Shown here one piece after another: positions 23,970 to 37,149 of a stretch of 64,000 nucleotides of DNA; position 1 is the stretch's first letter, and each line of letters opens with the position of its first letter. A program made the position numbers and the translations under genes. The notes under the pieces were generated by a model. The model was not told the origin of the DNA. It made no database searches and saw only the letters and a program-made list of their open reading frames with translations. Source of the DNA: Aldrovandia affinis (Eukaryota; Chordata; Actinopteri; Notacanthiformes; Halosauridae); the NCBI GenBank assembly GCA_029706075.1, contig JAINUG010000137.1, forward strand, positions 2,592,501 through 2,656,500, written 5' to 3'.

Positions 23970-26279
23970 CAATGGTATTTAAAAATTAAAAAGTTCAAAA
24001 CTACACTACTTGCAGATAGAACCCTATAATTCTAAGCTCTTGAATTGTCTGGATAACTTGCATCTCAGCACAACTCCTAGTACCTACCAATGTGAAGTAT
24101 CAGAGTTAGGCCAATAGTAGGGCATGGGAAGCAAGCTAGCATTTGAGGAGTGGTGACTAAACCAACACATTTAATGGAATCTAAATATGTAAAAAAAAAA
24201 AATCTAAATTATATGTATATCCCTCCAGTAGTGTATGCACCAGAGACGTTCAACTCCTTTGGGCTCCAGGTGATAAACAGCAGGCACATATTTATCATAA
24301 AGCTTTTGCAAGCTGGGCCATTATTGTTATTGGAATTATTCCATTACACATTGCCTACCATCAGCAATGGTATTATCCGAGCAGCTGTTTATTACAGAAT
24401 CAACCCCCTTGTTTATTTATTTAATAATACACGCTCAGGTGCACTGATAATCCCAGGAATCTAATTATTTTCTGGCATAACGTGACCGTGATAGGAAGGC
24501 AAAAGCCACTGCAGGTCAGCTGAGTGAGCAGAATGCAGCCTTACTGTACTGTACTGTAGCGCACCACTTCCCCTGTTCTTAATTAAGGAGGAGAGGAAAG
24601 TCATCATCTCACTCCACTGCATGCATGGACTGTGCTTTTCTCTGTGTGTGCACACACAAACCAGACACAACTGGTCTCATAGCCAGTCATTTAACAGGTA
24701 CTCTACGATTATGACAGCATCCTGGACAGGTGAAGAGCTGAGATTTAAAAAATTGGATATAATTCACTGAATTCTATTATGAAAATGATTTAAATGCGTG
24801 TGTTTTTATATGGAGGAACAGGATCCATTAAGTGGGCCAAGGATTGTGATCAAATAGAAACCAGTGAAAATCAGACCCTTGCCACGGGGGTGCTTCTCCA
24901 AACAGTGACCTAACGCCCCTTCTTTGTTCCCAGAACAGAGGAGTAGCCATCATTTAACAAGTGTTAACAGAGGGGCTGAGCAATGCAGACAACCCAAATT
25001 GCCTCAAACACTGACAACTGTTTCATGTTTTGATGAATGGGCTCGCTCCAGTCTTATCTCAGGCTGCCTCTCCTTTGTTGTTCCGTGTCTGGTTCTTCTT
25101 TGTTGCCAAGTCCCCCAAAAAAAACGATCGCTGCCCCCTCCCGACATCTGACGGCTATACTATTATTACACCATGCATAAATCTCCACTGTCAAGTAATG
25201 AGGTTATCACAAAACAAGCAGGCCTTTATCGAGGTCTCAATCAGAACCGCTATGACAGCTGTGCAACTCACACACACGCACACACACACACACTTCCATG
25301 AGAATATAAAGTGAAATAGCGGCAAGGTTGCTTAAGTTAGACACTAACATAGAGTGCATGCTCATGAAGAACATAAAAACATAACACATAATGACAAGGA
25401 CAGGCCATTCAGCCCACCTAGACTCAATAAGAACAGCAATTCTATCATATTTTTGCCAACAGCAAATGAGAAAATCAGTATTCTCAAAGCTATAATTGCG
25501 AGACTACATTTTGCGTCACGCTGAAGACCACCTGAGCCTTAATGTAAATGCTGCATAGCCCAATTAAGATCTCCTGGGAAATAAGAGGAACTCTATTAGA
25601 TAGAGGTCAGCCATGGTAATTAAAATGAATATTACCCTCAAGCCTGATTAACGATCCAGGTAGTACCCACACTCACAAACCAGAGACTGAGGAATAGCTG
25701 TGATGTAGTGAACACACGGACCAACCAAGCACTGTCTGCAGTCAAACTCTCACAGCCAGGAGCTGCTCCTGTCCACGGACTCCAAGCACAAGAGCAAATG
25801 TAACAAATCCAATAAGCAGTAACCATCTACGGATCAAATTCAAAAGCATTTCATTTGTCTGGAGATTGTTTCTACTAAATGACGTTCACTTTTGTAATTC
25901 CACACGTAATTTCCACTGTAAACTGGGACCAATATCTCTGCCACATTTAAAGCATTTAACAGTGACAATGTTCAACAAGTGGCCGACACAGTGTTATGGC
26001 AGAGACCAAACAGGGAAGGCTCCTGTTTAAAATGCAGTCCCATTATTGAGCATAATACCAACCAGCATCATAATCACAGTGTCCAGTGCCCTCATTCCCC
26101 CTTTACCAGCGATGTGTCTGGAATAGACATCCTCACAGTTTAGTGTCAGTGAGGGCAGCTCACCGCAAAAGTACTCTCTCTGTTTCTCTTAAGGCATGCA
26201 CTCCAGTGTTTGTGAAGTGCAACACTCCCCCCCCCCCTTGGTAGGAACTCAAAGACTTTTCTGGCCCAGAATGAACATA
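23970..26279. other. Unique intronic sequence with LINE tail scrap
   Basis: No gene recognised. A LINE tail fragment is listed at 25358-25425 and a (CA)n run lies at 25268-25292. Confidence 0.5.
25358..25425 (-). repeat. CR1-like LINE 3' end fragment
   Basis: On the minus strand it reads GGGCTGAATGGCCTGTCCTT, then GTCATTATGTGTTATG. This matches the 3' ends at 40975-41035 and 47474-47520. It is a short, 5'-truncated copy. Confidence 0.55.
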
Positions 26280-26407
26280 CAGGTAACTGCCCAAATAAAG
26301 GAAACACTTGAGTAAATGAAGGGTTCTGGCAACACGCATGGTGTTTGCATGTTGCATTTCAGTCACTCTGGATAAAAGAGTCAAGAGGCTAAAATGTAAA
26401 TGTAAAA
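26280..26407 (+). repeat. Mariner-type MITE end joined to a SINE A tail
   Basis: After TA (26278-26279) comes CAGGTAACTGCCCAAATAAA then GGAAACACTTGAG, the same terminus as the MITE at 33295. About 60 bases later it passes into TCACTCTGGATAAAAGAG and TAAATGTAAA, a decayed family A SINE tail. Both pieces are incomplete. Confidence 0.6.
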
Positions 26408-26409
26408 AG

Positions 26410-29400
26410 TTGACTTTTATAACCAAAATAACAGGTAGATAAAATGTGGTACTTCATGCTCCTGGTACCAAAGACTGCAGCACCCAACACAAAGCAATAA
26501 AAACAAATGAGCTGCACAGGATTTGGGTGCCTTTTAAACACCTGCCACAACAAAGTGAGTCTCTCTCTCGCCAACACCAGCAACACTGCCATCCATTCCA
26601 GTACACTTGGAATTTCAGTTATTCTCTATAGAGGCTGCTTCTATCGGATCAATCTGCACTTGATTGGAGAAGCCCTTCAGGTTCTCCTCTGCTCCACAGA
26701 CGTTGCGCTCTACTGCACACGACCACAGACAATAGCAATATTCTATTTCAGTCGTGGAATATACGAGGTTGTTTGGTCCCAAATAAAAAGGCTGCGGTTT
26801 CCAGCCATACTAAATTATATCACTCAACACACTGAAATAACTGCAGCTCTGTGATTTTCAATGTGTCATCTTGCGTATTCCAGCAGTGTGATCTATTCCA
26901 TTTAAAGATAACAGAATGGGAATACGAAGCTAATGACACATTTCAGGTTTACAACTCAAAACACTGCTCAACTTATAAATCAGATTAAGTGGAGTGGTTT
27001 GTAATCGTTAATTACCGGTAATGAAGCTACCCATGGGAAAGTTCAGGTCTACAAATAAAGACCTTTTGTGTCGTGTAGAATAAGATGAAGTGGCAATCAG
27101 TGATTATCATTATTACAGTTGTGCATGGTTGTTTTGAAAGCTTGTCGCGTACTTAATGCCCAACAGCACATTTTCCTGAGTATCAAATTTCCTTTCAATT
27201 CATGGTTTGAATCCTTCTCCAGAATACAAGCAATAAGTCATATTTTCGGTTTACGACATACAACAAGTACAGTATTTCCAATCAATCAAAATTTCCAACT
27301 CGCTTGCTCATGAAGGTACCTTCAAAAACCAAGAGGTAGAGAAGATGGATGCAGTCTCGCAGCCCAAACTGTCCCCATCCCTTGTCTGATGTTGACAGTG
27401 GTGGTAATAGAATAATGTACACTGAAACCGTCCGGAACGATTATTCACCAGCCCTCAACCGAAGGATTCATTGGCGCTTATTAGCAGATGGAGAGCATCA
27501 AGCAATAACTGTCCTGAGCCAAGTGAGTTCATGAGGGCCAGGGCTTGAACTGTGGCCCCTTTCCATCAGCACAAATGGCCATTCAGCCGACACCGAATGG
27601 CTCGCCTTGTATCCAATAAATCACCCCCAGTGTTATCTGATTATGTAACTGACAGCAGCCTCGAAGGCCCAAACAGGTCCATATGCGCTCCTCAGCCCCC
27701 CTTCCTCCCTCCTCAGAGCGGCAGAATAGGCCACGATGGCGCACGCTTCCAAACTCAGCGTATCTGGTATGCAGGGAATAAATATTTGTAGCCACATAAA
27801 CATTGGCTTTGCCTGGTTAGCGGCTGCTTCTCACTGGCCCGGGATAAGCTGATCTCATAATGAGGAACCGTGTCCATATTTACAAAACCCCCATTTACAC
27901 CCGTCCAGCTTCCCTCCAGTCAATAAACTCAAAATATGTTCCAACTGAATTTTCTCAAAATAATATTTTCTCCATTTACATGGAAAGGACATGAACATCT
28001 AGCAATAGAAATCGCGCCAATAAATTAAACCAAGTATAATTCACTTGCTATAATTAATTGTGATTTGGGGCCCCCACACCCATCTTTACATTTATAGAGG
28101 ACTGAAATGACATACCCGTTAAAAACATAACACAGTTTAGACTAAAATGGCACACACAAGAGCCAGGCAACATTATCCTCTGGATGGAAGCTGAATAAAC
28201 AGCATTCAAAACCGTACAAAGACTAAACGGTCTACAGACACCCACATCAGCACCAACACTGAACTGTGGTCTAACAAACTGGTCAAACACACTCTCTTCT
28301 TCATCCAGCGCTGAAACACAGCCGATTCAATGAAAGGTCCAACGCCGAATCCCCACAGAATGTTCCTCAGAGCAATGTCCTGCCCTGTGGGACACTCTGA
28401 TTGCCAGCTATAGATCAGACGGCAGATAGCTGGACACTCTCCTGTATACTGTAACACTCCCATTAATCATATGTGGGCCACAGGCATTACATTAGGAGCC
28501 TCTCTGACCAAGGGCCAAGAACATTCCCGCGAGCACAGCCATCTGCTTCACTGGTGACCTTCCTGACCGTCCTCCTTCATCACCCAAATCTAGACTCCTT
28601 CAGTCAGGCTACCTGTCAGTATGGCAGGGAAAGGAATCTGGGTTAATTGGAAAAATAAACCAAAACTCTCATCCTTACAATTTAGGAGTGAATTATTTCG
28701 AAAAGCAATAATGTCCAAAATGACAAGGGATATTTGAACAGCTATGGCTATGCTTAATTCCAAAGGCCCAAGCATAACTGTGGGCAAATAAAACGGAAAA
28801 AATTTATTTAAAAGGTGAGCAATTTCATGTTACGTTTACTAACAATGCTAAAGCAAAACATTTAAACGAACCTGTCCTGAGCAATGACATTTTTTTGAGA
28901 TTTTGCCAGCAAACATCTTAAGTGTGTTGTTTTATTTCCTTTAAGTCAACATTAAAACTCACAGTCCCTGTACCAAAGATTCCTCTGGGGCAGAGGGGGG
29001 CACATTTACTCCCTGATCCCAGCGTAGACTAATTAGAGACACTGACACTGAGGCGAAATGAAATTCAAATGTTTGTTTGTTTTCCCAAGGCCCGTTTGTC
29101 ACGGCCATGCGAGGCCAAGACTGCGGTCCCCCCTTTCAGCCTTGGGCATGACGAAAAGTGTCTAAAGAGCGAGCGCTTCAATGGGAACAAAGCCTCGCTC
29201 AGAAAACTTCTCAAAATGGAGGAGCCGTTCTGTGTGTCGCGAGCGTGAACAAAAACGCCCTGGGCCTGGGTCTGTGCTCCAGAGCAGTTCCACTGTTGTT
29301 GATAGAGGACACTCCACAGCCATCAATCTTGCCCGAGGGTAGTACAGCACAAGGCGTGTAAAAGCCTTAGTGGGCCTTCATGCAGCTGCAGCTCAAATGG

Positions 29401-31459
29401 TTGTGTGGCTCCCTCACCGAGCAGGGAGGAAGAGGATGCCAAATCCTACAGCGCCACACTCAGACGCACACGGTGAACGGCCATAATAAATGCACTTTGC
29501 GCGCATTGTGAAAGGAGTCAGAAAACCGTCGCTGAAGGGTCCAAAACTACACAACGGCAACGAAGAGCGAGCCAAAACAAAACAGAGAACCGTGGTCGTG
29601 TTCGTGACACACGTCAGAGACACAGGCTCCGACAGCCAAGACCACAATGCACTAAGATAAGAATGAACCTCCACAATGCCTCCTACAAATGCGCACACAT
29701 ATATTCCCCCCTCACAGATCAGTCTTTGAGTGTGTGTTGCCTCTCCAGAAGATATCGGTGTTTATGTAGCAGAGTCTCGGTACAGAGAGAAAGAGAGGTG
29801 GACAGGTTGCCAGCGGTTACCACGGTAAGGATATATGTGTTGGCAGCTCAAGGTAGACTCGTGGCCAGACACATGGTTGGCTTCTGCAATGGACTTGCTG
29901 ACTCATGGCCCAGGCCTGCCAATGGCTAGACCCCATTTCACCTCCTCAACACTGGCATTTAATGGAATGAGTGGGGGGGCTCTGAAAACATACAGTATAT
30001 AAGTGTGTGTGTGTGTGTGTCTCTAGTGTGTGCCTTCACGGTCCCAAGAAAGCCTCCATAAGACTTGTTGATGTCGTATATACTGCTCCCGAGAGCATAC
30101 GCAATCCTATACGTATTCACACGCAATTCCGTGAACGTGTTTCATGGAAAGTGCAATGTCATATTCCGTGTTATCGCGGAGGGAAACCTATGGAGCACAA
30201 CGCTTGTTTTTGTGCCACAGAACTGGGCTCATTAGCAGCCTCTATAACCATGTGCCAGAATCATCATGAAAATACAGTTTGAGTGGAGCTGTAAAATCAG
30301 AGTAGTAAATTTGAGGAGACACCGTATGAGTCACTGTGCCCCTTGCTGATTCCTGAGAGGAATAAAATTCTTAGTGTGAGATCTCCCCAAACCTGCCCCT
30401 GCCTGACTGGGTCTGACCCAAAGGCTCAGAAAACACATGAATTGTAAGAATATCGGAGAGCTAGAAACACCGCTCAGTACTTCAAGGAAGCCATGAGAAA
30501 TTAAGCTCTGCCAATCTTGGATGAAGACGCCCCTTCGACTAAACACTGTACAAATCTACGTGTCAGATCAATGGCAAACAGAAGCACCTTGTTTTAGAAG
30601 CATGGACTTGTCCAGGTTTTTCACGTGTCATGCAGTCCTGTAGCAGGAGTTACGCCCCCCTCTCTGAGTGCTGTTCGAGAACTCCAGTCATCACCAGTCT
30701 TAAAACATTTCTTATCTTCCCACAGAGCCCGAGCCTTAACACAGGCTTAACTCTACGCAGCATCTCTGGGGAATCGGGCGCATGGAAGCCTCCAAAGTCT
30801 CGGAGGGGTTTAGCCATTAATCAGGGTTAATGGTGCCCCCCCTCTCCTCACATCTCTGCCCCCATCCCTCTGTCAGGATCCCGACAATTACTCCAAGCGG
30901 ACCGCAAAGTCTCTAAAGCCAGACAAATCCACAACTAATCAGCCTAAAGCTTCAATGGGATATCCTTATTGTCATTGTTCCAGAGAGGAAACAAACATTC
31001 ATAAATACCGTAGAAGCCTTTTTGAATATAAAATGAGGCCGCCGTCCTACAAAATAACCCCCCCTCAAAGTGTTATTCCAAATTTTCTGAAAGACTACTA
31101 TCCACGGAAAGAAGACGCGGTTATTTGCCACGCATTTGGAGCAAGATTTGCTTTTAAAAACCACATGTATAACGTAGTGTGCATTTCGTTATGAGTGCTT
31201 CTAGGCTGGACACCGACATTCTTTGACTTGTCTCCATACTGCACAAACTGGCTCAAATTACATTCTGCAAAAGAAGCCTGCTCCTGACAGTCAGTCCCAA
31301 AGGAAAGATCAACAGGTCAACGGGATGATTAAATGGCAATAAATGGGACAGAATTAGTGCTGTATGACAATCGCAGGCATCCCAAGGGAAAACAGGGAAC
31401 GGTGAAAACACAAAAGCACTTTGAGATCTTGTAATTAAAGACAGTACATAAATGCAACC

Positions 31460-31494
<35 letters not shown>

Positions 31495-31508
31495 CTACTA
31501 CAAATGTG
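26410..31508. other. Unique intronic sequence
   Basis: Five kilobases with almost no recognisable repeat, the cleanest stretch of the intron. No gene recognised. A TG run lies at 30003-30021 and an (ATT)n run at 31473-31492. Low repeat density may mean conserved regulatory DNA, which cannot be tested here. Confidence 0.5.
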
Positions 31509-31516
31509 TGAATACA

Positions 31517-31894
31517 ATTTTTTTAATATTTTTTATTTATTACATTTTTTTATTTAATACATTTGTTTCAGATTTTTTCTTGTTTTTCTCCCAATTTGGT
31601 AGCCCTCTGTTTGTTTCGATTTGCCCACCCCACACGAGTCTCTATGAGGCAAGCTAATTCTCAGAGGGCAGCAAACTCTGCTTCCTTCAAGACGTGTCCA
31701 CCCACGTTCTGGAGACTCCCTTACATGCTTCGCAGCAGACCCAAGCCGGCTCACCCTCCCCCCGATCGGGGCTGACAACCAGGGCCGGTCTGGTAGAGGC
31801 GCAGGTTTCAAACCGCATCCCTGACAGGCAGCACACACCACACCGGACCAGCCAAAATGTGGTGCGTTAGACCAATACGCTATCTGCCACCCCA
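31517..31894 (-). repeat. tRNA-derived SINE, family C, with target duplication
   Basis: Same head and body as 2571-2946, in minus orientation (A box GCGTATTGGTCTAACGC, B-box region GGTTTGAAACC). The tail is CTACCAAATTGGGAGAAAAA. It is flanked by TGAATACA (31509-31516 and 31895-31902). Confidence 0.85.
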
Positions 31895-31931
31895 TGAATA
31901 CACATTTTGAGGATTATTCTACAGCATCAAT

Positions 31932-32136
31932 CAGGGATGTGATTTTTTTCCTGGTTAATCAGGAAATGTTTATTTTCAGACCATAGATATCTTGTGGACA
32001 TGTGTATGTCATAAGCATACACATTAAGAAATGTTGTACTCTTTGACAACTGATAGCAGGAGAGAATGTTCAGCAAATAAAGCCAAATAGCCAGAAAATC
32101 AGCATTTCCTGAATAATCAGGAAAATCACATCCCTG
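31932..32136. mobile_element. Palindromic MITE (hAT-like)
   Basis: The 205-bp element starts CAGGGATGTGATTTTTT and contains CCTGGTTAATCAGGAAATG. It ends with the near-inverse CATTTCCTGAATAATCAGG and AAAATCACATCCCTG, giving terminal inverted repeats of about 36 bp. The flanks share ATCAAT (31926-31931 and 32137-32142). CAGGG ends suggest hAT, though hAT duplications are usually 8 bp. No coding content. Confidence 0.8.
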
Positions 32137-32142
32137 ATCAAT

Positions 32143-32933
32143 ATATCATTAATTTATAATAATTCAGTCCATTGGAAGAAAAAAAAAAGTCATATTAGAC
32201 CTGAAACAGAGCAGAAGCTTATTATATTAAATGCACTCTCCTCTCTGAGAACTTGAACATGCTGTCAGAATACACACTGCCACGAGGGCAAACTTCAACA
32301 GGAATAAAGTTTCATTGTTGGTCTGGTGTAAATGTAAAAAAAACTCAGGTGTGACATGATTCAGTGGTAATAAAACATGGTTAATTGATTACAATTGTGA
32401 CAAATTAGTCACATAAAAAAACTCTCAAATGTCAAAGTGTCATACACGTACAACCATTGCTTCATCGGCGATGCGCGGTTCCAGCACGCGTGTATTTGTC
32501 AAGCACTGAGCAAAGAGCCAACGGGATTAAAAGGAGACTTGGCATGCCTCGATGACAGAAGAAAGAAAACAGTGATTACGGTGATTAATGTTTAATTTCG
32601 GCTCAAGTGCGTTCCAGATGCAGCTGTGTAAATCAGACCGTTCTTCCGTGCTCGAGAGTCTTAATGTTCTTCCTCGTTTTTTGACACCAGATGAAAGCGC
32701 CCACGTTAACAGCCGTGATTCGTGAGGTCTTTTCATTCCTTCCGTGATACGTGGGCCACCAAACGTGGGTCGAGCTCCCTGTCAGTCATGCACCACTGGC
32801 CCAGCACAGACACCTGCTCTGACGGGAGCTGCACTACACTGGGAGACTGGAAAACAGTCTCCCCTGCAGCACCGCAACAGCGAACAACAAGCGTTGGATG
32901 TGCAGCGATTCGGTCATTTGGCAGGTGGCGTCC
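32143..32933. other. Unique intronic sequence
   Basis: No gene or repeat recognised. Confidence 0.5.
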
Positions 32934-33172
32934 TACATTTACATTTTTACATTGACATTTTAGGCATTTAGCAGACGCTCTTATCCAGAGCTACTTACAC
33001 AGTTTACATTTCTTTTACATACAATCCATTTATACAGCTGGATATTTTACTGAAGCAATTCAGGTTAAGTACCTTGCTCAAGGGTACAATGGCAGTGCCC
33101 CACCTGGGAATTGAACCTGCAACCTCTGAGTTACAAGCCCAGCTCCCCTAACCATTACACTAGCCTGCCACC
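32934..33172 (-). repeat. tRNA-derived SINE, family A
   Basis: Minus-strand copy with GTGTAATGGTTAGGGGAGCT (A-box region), GGTTGCAGGTTCAATTCCCA (B-box region), the TCCAGCTGTATAAATGGATT body and tail GGATAAGAGCGTCTGCTAAA. Complete and little diverged. Confidence 0.87.
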
Positions 33173-33294
33173 CTGTCCTTTTTACATAACTTCCTGCAAT
33201 GCCGACGACCTTTTCAGATTATTTCACGACACACTAGAATGCAATCCTAAAGCTTCCTTGTGTGGAGGATATTTACCACGACTGCTACAATGTA

Positions 33295-33610
33295 GAGGTA
33301 CCTGCCAAAATAAAGGAAACACTGCATTAACTGCATTCAGTGGAGCTTGCACATAAAGAATTTCATGCACTCTTTTATACCTGGTGTAAAATTGTGATGT
33401 TGACAATAAATCTGAATCTGAATCTGAATCTGAACACTTGAGTCAATGAGGGATCCTTTAAATGGGTGCAGTACCGCGAGCGTCCATCGGGGGATGCCTC
33501 GGCTGGGTCCTCCCCTTCCCAACGAGCCTAGCCCCTGGCCAGGACTCTTTGAGTGCCCCCCTCCCTGCCCCGGGTTACCAAAGCATTGCCTTCATTTGAG
33601 CAGTTACCTG
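33295..33610. mobile_element. Mariner-type MITE interrupted by a LINE tail
   Basis: TA (33293-33294) is followed by GAGGTACCTGCCAAAATAAA. The right end, inverted, reads CAGGTAACTGCTCAAATGAA, followed by TA (33611-33612). TA flanks and the ends fit Tc1/mariner-derived MITEs. The interior resumes at about 33432 with ACTTGAGTCAATGAGGG, continuing the motif broken at about 33323, so the LINE end between them was inserted later. Confidence 0.7.
33325..33432 (+). repeat. 5'-truncated LINE 3' end with (GAATCT)n tail
   Basis: The sequence AAGAATTTCATGCACTC leads to GTTGACAATAAATCTGAATC and a GAATCT repeat, a typical fish CR1/Rex1-type 3' end. It lies inside the mariner-type MITE. Short GAAACAC/GAACAC words flank it as a possible target duplication. 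Confidence 0.6.
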
Positions 33611-33710
33611 TACCTTGAGTGTTGAGAAAAATGTCCCTGCGCAAATTATTGATTTAGCAGGGTATTTACTGAAAGTAATTACGTAAAGGAATACAGATCA
33701 ATGTAATATA

Positions 33711-33853
33711 ATATATGCCATTTAGCAGATGCTTTTATCCAAAGCGACTTGCAGTAGTGAATACATACATACATGTGGTCCCAGCGGGAATTTAACCCGC
33801 AACCTAAGCGTTGCCAACGCCGTGCTCTACCTACTGAGCCACAGAGAACCACA
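33711..33853 (-). repeat. tRNA-derived SINE, family B
   Basis: Minus-strand copy: GGCTCAGTAGGTAGAGCA, GGGTTAAATTCCC (B box altered), tail CGCTTTGGATAAAAGCATCT, then GGCATATAT. Well preserved otherwise. Confidence 0.85.
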
Positions 33854-34069
33854 ATATACAATATACATTTCAATATTTGTCACAACCGTTAAAATCTCAT
33901 CATGCACATGTGGTGACATTAAAGAACAAACGGACAGCACAATGGAGATTTCCAACTCCCCAGTAAACTGGAATGTGCCATAACCCCGGAGTAAGGGGAC
34001 TGTGACAGGAGGGATGCAATGCGACCTCATAATCTACATTCTGCGTAGGTTCAAAGACTAAATTAATTA

Positions 34070-34325
34070 TTTTTTTAATTTGGAAGCCAATTATACCCTC
34101 TATTTGATTAACCCCCCCCACGCTTCACAGCGAGTTTGTGCCGACCACCCTCTCCCCGTCCCTCCAGAGCGGACAGCCAAATGCCGCCCCCGATTGGGGC
34201 TAACGGCCAGGGCCGGTCTGGCAGAGATGGGTTTTGAACTGCGTCCCTGATAGGCAGGCAGCTCACACTCGTACAGGACCAGCCAAATGCGGATGCGTTA
34301 GACCAATACACTATCTGCCAGCCCT
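34070..34325 (-). repeat. tRNA-derived SINE, family C, internally shortened
   Basis: Same family as 2571-2946 (head GGTCTAACGCATCC, body GGCCCTGGCCGTTAGCCCCA, tail ATTGGCTTCCAAATT). About 110 bases of body are missing, so this copy is a deletion derivative. Confidence 0.75.
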
Positions 34326-36152
34326 AAAAGTTCCAATCCTTGAGCAGGAAAACTTGGCACTACAAAGAGGAGACCATGGTGATACACAACGACAGTGGAA
34401 CCAGTAGCTGAGAGAGTTCAGAGGAAAAACTAATCCACCACATTGCATTTTAAGTGGTGACGAGTTCTCCACACATTTTCCACGGACGTTTGAAGGATAG
34501 AAGCTTCACCCTCACTGAAAAAAGACAAAAAGGGAAACAGGATCTCCACTGGAAGAAATACAGCAGTCATGGTGATTCGGCCTGGTACACACTGCAACTG
34601 GAATGTGATGCTAGGCCTGTACCCAGTGTTCCCAGACTACTTCTTTAGATCTCTGTGAGCCAGACAACACGTGTGTACGCAGACTCACATAGCCACCAAA
34701 TTGAGAGGCAGGCAGTGCCACATTTGGTCTTTTTGATTTTTCCATGTGCGGAACAGGAAATGGCCAACATCTTTGGAGTTTACTTCCTTGCAGGAAATGT
34801 GGGATTTCCCCCACCCCCTCCCTCACCCCAACCCCAACCCCACCCCTCACATTCCCCCGACCCAAACCACATCCCATAAAGACATGTCTCAGATGTGAGA
34901 CCTTTTATCTCCGCAGATGGAACCCATCCCCGTTCCTTATTACTGGAAGTCCCTACAGGCCTGAAGAGCAGCCCTGACAAAAGTGATGCCTCTGTAAAAA
35001 CACATAAATAAAATAAATAAAATAACTTCTACGTGACAATGAGGGGAGAAACACTGGCACTTGGTAAAGATTTCTTGGATTCTGTTTAGGCATCCAGACG
35101 GATGTGTGTGAACTGGGTCCAATCACTCAGGACCCTGATGGGGATGCCATAATAAAAGCACTGTGCTGTTTGTGGCGTGGGGGCTATACATGTCGAGCTG
35201 GGAGACCACAGCTCTTGGACTGGTCGCAGAGGTGTTCCGCTAGCCAAAATGCTAATCTAATTCATCAGCATAGCCTCTGAGATGGTCGAAACATCATGTT
35301 TCTGGAAATGTTTTCATCCAGTCACTGGTGTTGTACTGCTCGTTTGTGTATTCCCAATGTGTATTCATGTGATGCAATCAATATTTCCACTTTATAATGC
35401 AAAGCCAGTGTGTTTGAGTGTGTGTCTGTATGTGTGTGTGTGTGTGTGTGTTTTGTCAAAATGGTTGAGGATGACCATTTTTGCAGAATTTCAAAAAAAA
35501 AAAAAAAAAGACACGGTCCCAATCATTAAGCAACCAAGTAACCACCAATCTGCCTTTAAAATATATACTTGCGCTCACACACACTAGTGTGTCGTTTGGA
35601 GGCACGGCAGGTACATCTAAAGCCATCAATCAAGACGAGTGGCGGGCAGGCCTCGTTAGGAAAGTAGTTCAGCTAATTGAGCCCTGAGGAAGAAGCACGA
35701 GTGGGCCCTTGGAGTTGTGTTTTAGCAACAGTTTGTTGTTGCAGTTCTTGGGCTCATAAACACAGGCTGTGTAGGCAGGCAGAACCTCTGCCTCTTACAG
35801 CTGTCACTCACATAACTACAAACACAGTCTTAGTCAGCTTTTAATGAAGCAGGATGGTTTTTAGTGCGTTACCAAATTGGGGAGATGTCATTTCCCCCAA
35901 AGACCAGCACGCAAAGGATCTTGAGTCTTGATCTATTAGTTTGAGTAATTATAAAATTTCAGAAAATACTGACAAGCCTTGTAATGAACTGAAGATTAAC
36001 CACCTGCCTGGGCAAAGTGCCAATGACAACATTGGTGAGACCATGATGTGCACATCAGTGTGACTGTAAACCAAACGTTGTGTTCTACAGACAGGGGTTC
36101 AAATACAGGGAACCCTGGCACAAGCCTTAAGGGAGCTGTAATAAGAATATGC
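34326..36152. other. Unique intronic sequence
   Basis: No gene recognised. It holds the G-rich minus-strand tract at 34808-34856 (see findings), a TG run at 35428-35450 and an A run at 35491-35507. Confidence 0.5.
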
Positions 36153-36518
<366 letters not shown>

Positions 36519-37149
36519 TGTGAGTGAATGATTGAGTAAGTCTGTTTTAAAGGAAAAAAGCAAAGCAGAGAAAATGTGACCACACTGGTAATATAGGCCA
36601 AGATTTTATGGTGAATTTTAATGGATGCCATTTATTTCAACCAACTACGTGGCCTCTTTCAACTCACAGCACCCCCAAATATAACGGAACAGTATTACTG
36701 GAGCTCTGGCACCATTTTTACGTCGTGCTCCTAGAATGCAACCGACCAATGACCTCATTCGTTACCCCTCCGATGGCCTTTTTCATTCAGAGCACTAATT
36801 GAGATGGAGTTGTATAAAAGTCACATGAAGGGGAGATGTGTGAAACAGTGCAGGGTGACAGCTGACCAAGTATGCTTCAGGAATTCTGAGCAGTCTATTG
36901 GCATTCAGAGTCCCGCCTGACAGGACAGAAAATCCTTTCCAGGTCCTGACGCTGTCCTGCCACGTCCACAGGCACTTTACAATTACCAAGTACAAAAGAG
37001 CCTTCATCCAAAATCACCTGAAATGATCTTTTCCCCAGCACACAAACAAATGCAGATTCAAGATGCTGATCTCAAACGCCCATTTGTACAGACTCTTGAA
37101 GTGCTTTGAGTTGGTCGACTGTCACGACCAGTAAAGGCACTTGTTCTAA
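36519..37149. other. Unique intronic sequence
   Basis: No gene or repeat recognised. Confidence 0.5.
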
